This document shows, in pieces, positions 5,139 through 7,412 of a stretch of 7,412 nucleotides of DNA. Numbering within the stretch: the first letter of the stretch is position 1; every line of letters begins with the position of its first letter. Origin of the DNA: CAWACC01 sp964390695. GTDB lineage: Bacteria > Chlamydiota > Chlamydiia > Chlamydiales > Parachlamydiaceae. The notes below the pieces were generated by a model that was not told the origin of the DNA, did no database searches, and saw only the letters and a list, made by a program, of their open reading frames with translations. Both the position numbers and the translations under genes were made by a program. The stretch spans positions 1 to 7,412 of the forward strand of contig CAYMKI010000147.1 in assembly GCA_964390695.1 (NCBI GenBank), in the 5' to 3' direction.

Positions 5139-5492
5139 TTAGGCTTTGATTTTAATGTCGACGCCGGCTGGCAATGTTAACTTTTTAAGTTCTTCAATGG
5201 TTTTGCCGGTTGGATTTAAAATCTCTATAAGCCGCTTATGAGTGCGAATCTCAAATTGTTCGCGGGACTTACGGTCTACGTTGGGAGAACGTAAAACGGT
5301 GTATTTTTCAATACGTGTGGGCAAAGGAATTGGCCCTGCCACTCCGGCTCCCGTACGTTTTGCAGTCTCGACAATATCCGCTGTGGAACGATCCAAAATA
5401 CGTTGATCGTAACCTTTTAAGCGAATGCGGATTTTCTGTCTGGATTGCTTAGGCTGTTTTTCTTGTTTTGCCTGTTTTTCTTGTTTTGCCAT
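5139..5492 (-). CDS. rpsJ: 30S ribosomal protein S10
   Basis: S10 is a small-subunit head protein and, in many bacteria, also the NusB/antitermination partner NusE. The body, from KIRIRLKGYD through RSTADIVETAKRTG, GPIPLPTR, YTVLRSP, KSREQFEIRTHKRL to LPAGVDIKIKA, is a complete and typical S10. The preferred start is the ATG at 5492, giving 117 residues (MAKQEKQ...). It lies 7 nt after the fusA stop, with AAAGGTGGA at 5503-5511 overlapping that stop codon. An in-frame GTG at 5507 would add five residues and overlap fusA, but is less likely. Usual S10 length is about 103-105. The extra residues are a basic KQEKQ-AKQEKQ-PKQ leader made by a perfect 18-bp tandem duplication. It is co-transcribed with fusA and followed by a strong terminator, not by rplC as in the classical S10 operon. 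Confidence 0.97.
   Translation of the reverse strand: MAKQEKQAKQEKQPKQSRQKIRIRLKGYDQRILDRSTADIVETAKRTGAGVAGPIPLPTRIEKYTVLRSPNVDRKSREQFEIRTHKRLIEILNPTGKTIEELKKLTLPAGVDIKIKA
5454..5489 (-). repeat. Perfect 18-bp tandem duplication in the rpsJ 5' end
   Basis: The unit GCAAAACAAGAAAAACAG occurs twice without a mismatch (5489-5472 and 5471-5454), encoding AKQEKQ twice. It keeps the frame and lengthens the disordered N-terminus of S10. Confidence 0.9.
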
Positions 5493-5499
5493 ATAAACC

Positions 5500-7412
5500 T
5501 TATCCACCTTTAATAATTTTCTCTTGCATTGCTGTAGGAACGCGCTCGAAGTGAGCCGGCTCCATGACGTAGGTCGCCCTGCCGGAAGTTAAGGAACGCA
5601 GCTGGGTTGAATATCCAAACATTTCACTTAACGGTACTTCTGCATGGACTATCACAGCGCCTTTGGTCAAATCTTGTCCCAAGATTTGTCCGCGGCGGCG
5701 GTTGAGGTCACCTATTACATCACCGATGTGGGATTCTGGACAGGTAACGTCTACCTTCATGATAGGCTCTAGCAGAATCGGCTTGCTCTTGCGGGCAGCA
5801 TCTTTAAGTGCCATGGATCCGCAAATCTTAAACGCCATTTCATTGGAGTCTACGTCGTGGTAAGAACCGAATACGATAGCAACTTTAACGTCCACAAGAG
5901 GATATCCTGCCAAGACGCCAGTTTGCAAGCCTTCTTCGATACCTTTAATTGTCGGTGCGATATACTCCCTTGGGATCACACCACCCACGATCTTGCTGAC
6001 AACTTCGTTGCCTTTGCCTTTCTCGTTAGGTTCGATGTCCAGGCAAACGTGCGCATACTGACCTCTACCGCCGGATTGTTTGACGTACTTGGTTTCACTT
6101 GCACCTTTAGTAGTAATGGTTTCTTTGTAGGCCACTTGAGGTTTGCCCACGTTAGCTTCCACGTTAAATTCACGCTTCATGCGATCGTGCAGAATTTCCA
6201 AGTGCAGTTCGCCCATACCGGCAATAATAGTCTGACCGGTCTCTTCGTTGGTCGTCACGCGGAAAGTCGGATCTTCTTGTGAAAGCGCTCCGAGTGCTGT
6301 GGCTAGCTTTTCGCGGTCTCCTTTGGACTTCGGTTCGATAGCCATGGAGATAACCGGTTGAGGGAATTCCATTCTCTCTAGAAGAACAGGTTGTTCTGCT
6401 GCACAGAGTGTGTCCCCGGTGGTTGCGCTCTTCAAGCCTACGCAAGCGGCAATGTCTCCAGCATAGAACTCATCGCGTTCTTTACGCTGGTTGGCATGCA
6501 TTTCTAGCAAACGGGAGATTCTCTCTTTGCTATCTTTCGTGCTGTTGATGATATTCATCCCTTTAGTCAAGGTACCGCTATAGATACGGATAAAGGTCAA
6601 TCGTCCTACATAAGGGTCGGACATGATCTTAAAGGCCAGAGCAGCAAATGGTGCATCGTCTGCAGGCTGGAGGATGATATCTTGATCTTTATTCATGTCA
6701 TGCGCTTTTACAGCACCTCTGTCCAAAGGCGATGGCATCCAACGAACGACAGCATTCAACAGCTGTTGTACGCCTTTGTTTTTGAAGGCTGTTCCGCAAA
6801 GCACAGGGTTGAATTTGTTGGTGACCACGCCTTTTCGGATGACGGCATGAATCTCATCAGCAGTCAAGGAGTCTGGATTTTCCAAAACTTTCATCATGAA
6901 AACTTCGTTGGACTCGTCGATCATGGCGAGTTCATCTAATAACTCAGCTCTCATCTCCTTGCACTTATCCAGCATATCGGCAGGGATTTCTGTTTCTTCC
7001 CAGTCGGCGCCCAAAGTTTCGTCGTGGAACCATAGCGCTTTCATGGTGACCAGGTCAACCATACCTTTGAATTGAGATTCTGCTCCGATTGGGCAGTGGA
7101 CAGCGACAGCGTTAGCGTGAAGTTTTTCGCGCATGGACTTGATAGCTTCGAAGTAATCGGCGCCGATACGGTCCATCTTGTTGACGAAAGCGATACGGGG
7201 AACGCCGTATTTATCAGCTTGACGCCATACGGTTTCTGACTGTGGTTCAACGCCGGACACGGCATCGAATACGGCGACAGCGCCATCCAAGACGCGCAAG
7301 GAGCGCTCAACTTCGATGGTGAAGTCGACGTGGCCGGGGGTGTCGATGATGTTGATACGAGCATTGGTGTCATCGCATTTCCAAAATACGGTGGTAGCCG
7401 CAGAGGTAATAG
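5500..7412 (-). CDS. fusA: Elongation factor G (EF-G), N-terminus cut by the window edge
   Basis: EF-G is the translational GTPase that drives tRNA-mRNA translocation and, with RRF, recycles ribosomes. The open frame runs to the window edge: 636 residues are visible of roughly 695, so the P-loop (G1) is outside. The first visible residues are ITSAATTVFW (G2/switch I). Then come DTPGHVDFTIEVERS (G3, with the catalytic His), NKMDRIGADY (G4) and CGTAFKNKG (G5 region). Domain II follows, then domain III (GMGELHLEI), domain IV with its tip SGGRGQYAHV, and the C-terminal domain V with RGQILGQ and EMFGYSTQLRSLTSGRA. The TTG at 7299 is an internal codon of the SLRVLDG stretch, not a start. The gene ends KIIKGG-stop, 7 nt before rpsJ, whose ribosome-binding site lies in the last fusA codons. 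From chlamydial gene order, rpsG and rpsL are expected just beyond the right edge. Confidence 0.98.
   Translation of the reverse strand, partial: ITSAATTVFWKCDDTNARINIIDTPGHVDFTIEVERSLRVLDGAVAVFDAVSGVEPQSETVWRQADKYGVPRIAFVNKMDRIGADYFEAIKSMREKLHANAVAVHCPIGAESQFKGMVDLVTMKALWFHDETLGADWEETEIPADMLDKCKEMRAELLDELAMIDESNEVFMMKVLENPDSLTADEIHAVIRKGVVTNKFNPVLCGTAFKNKGVQQLLNAVVRWMPSPLDRGAVKAHDMNKDQDIILQPADDAPFAALAFKIMSDPYVGRLTFIRIYSGTLTKGMNIINSTKDSKERISRLLEMHANQRKERDEFYAGDIAACVGLKSATTGDTLCAAEQPVLLERMEFPQPVISMAIEPKSKGDREKLATALGALSQEDPTFRVTTNEETGQTIIAGMGELHLEILHDRMKREFNVEANVGKPQVAYKETITTKGASETKYVKQSGGRGQYAHVCLDIEPNEKGKGNEVVSKIVGGVIPREYIAPTIKGIEEGLQTGVLAGYPLVDVKVAIVFGSYHDVDSNEMAFKICGSMALKDAARKSKPILLEPIMKVDVTCPESHIGDVIGDLNRRRGQILGQDLTKGAVIVHAEVPLSEMFGYSTQLRSLTSGRATYVMEPAHFERVPTAMQEKIIKGG

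Noticed and set aside
5493..5507. GTG start for rpsJ at 5507 overlapping fusA
   Set aside because: The ATG at 5492 gives the expected MAKQ-type start with a suitable ribosome-binding site. The five extra residues do not resemble S10.
5500..7299. EF-G starting at 7299
   Set aside because: That TTG is the Leu of SLRVLDG. The frame continues to the window edge with DTPGH and ITSAATT, so the gene is simply cut.

Overview
The window looks like a piece of chromosome from a member of the Chlamydiota, most likely an environmental (Parachlamydiales-type) lineage. The main reason is the ribosomal block at the right end. EF-G (fusA) is followed 7 nt later by ribosomal protein S10 (rpsJ), and a strong terminator follows, with no tuf and no rplC. 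From memory this is the chlamydial rpsL-rpsG-fusA-rpsJ arrangement, and the S10 sequence (for example the LPAGVDIKIKA end) resembles chlamydial S10. The genus cannot be fixed from the window. All genes are on the minus strand, so the window reads right to left.

Layout in transcription order: (1) 7412-5500, fusA, lacking about its first 60 codons, then rpsJ (5492-5139) with an unusual KQEKQ-repeat N-terminus, closed by an intrinsic terminator at 5094-5124. (2) 4910-3849, a 353-residue protein with an unrecognised ~90-residue N-terminal module followed by a long coiled coil. It has its own promoter and a 12-bp terminator-like hairpin. (3) 3592-2184, a tandem paralogue of that gene with the same N-terminal module, a coiled coil and an extra K/E/A-rich tail. 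It is split into two frames at an A7 run that reads as the slippery heptamer A-AAA-AAG. (4) 2101-1277, a small-molecule kinase of the APH(6)/hydroxyurea kinase type. (5) 1095-37, a full three-domain Ada protein (methylphosphotriester Cys domain, AraC HTH, O6-methylguanine methyltransferase).

The ribosomal genes are translation housekeeping. The coiled-coil pair is the least explained part: two adjacent paralogues, each with its own promoter and an identical ACCAAGGAG ribosome-binding context, and no signal peptide or membrane segment. The kinase and Ada genes look like accessory detoxification and DNA-repair functions. A palindromic repeat lies just 3' of the split paralogue, and a second, truncated copy lies just 3' of ada at the window edge. 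Every gene-free gap is shorter than 300 bp; their contents are listed below as promoters, hairpins and repeats. I saw no tRNA, rRNA, CRISPR array or transposase gene.
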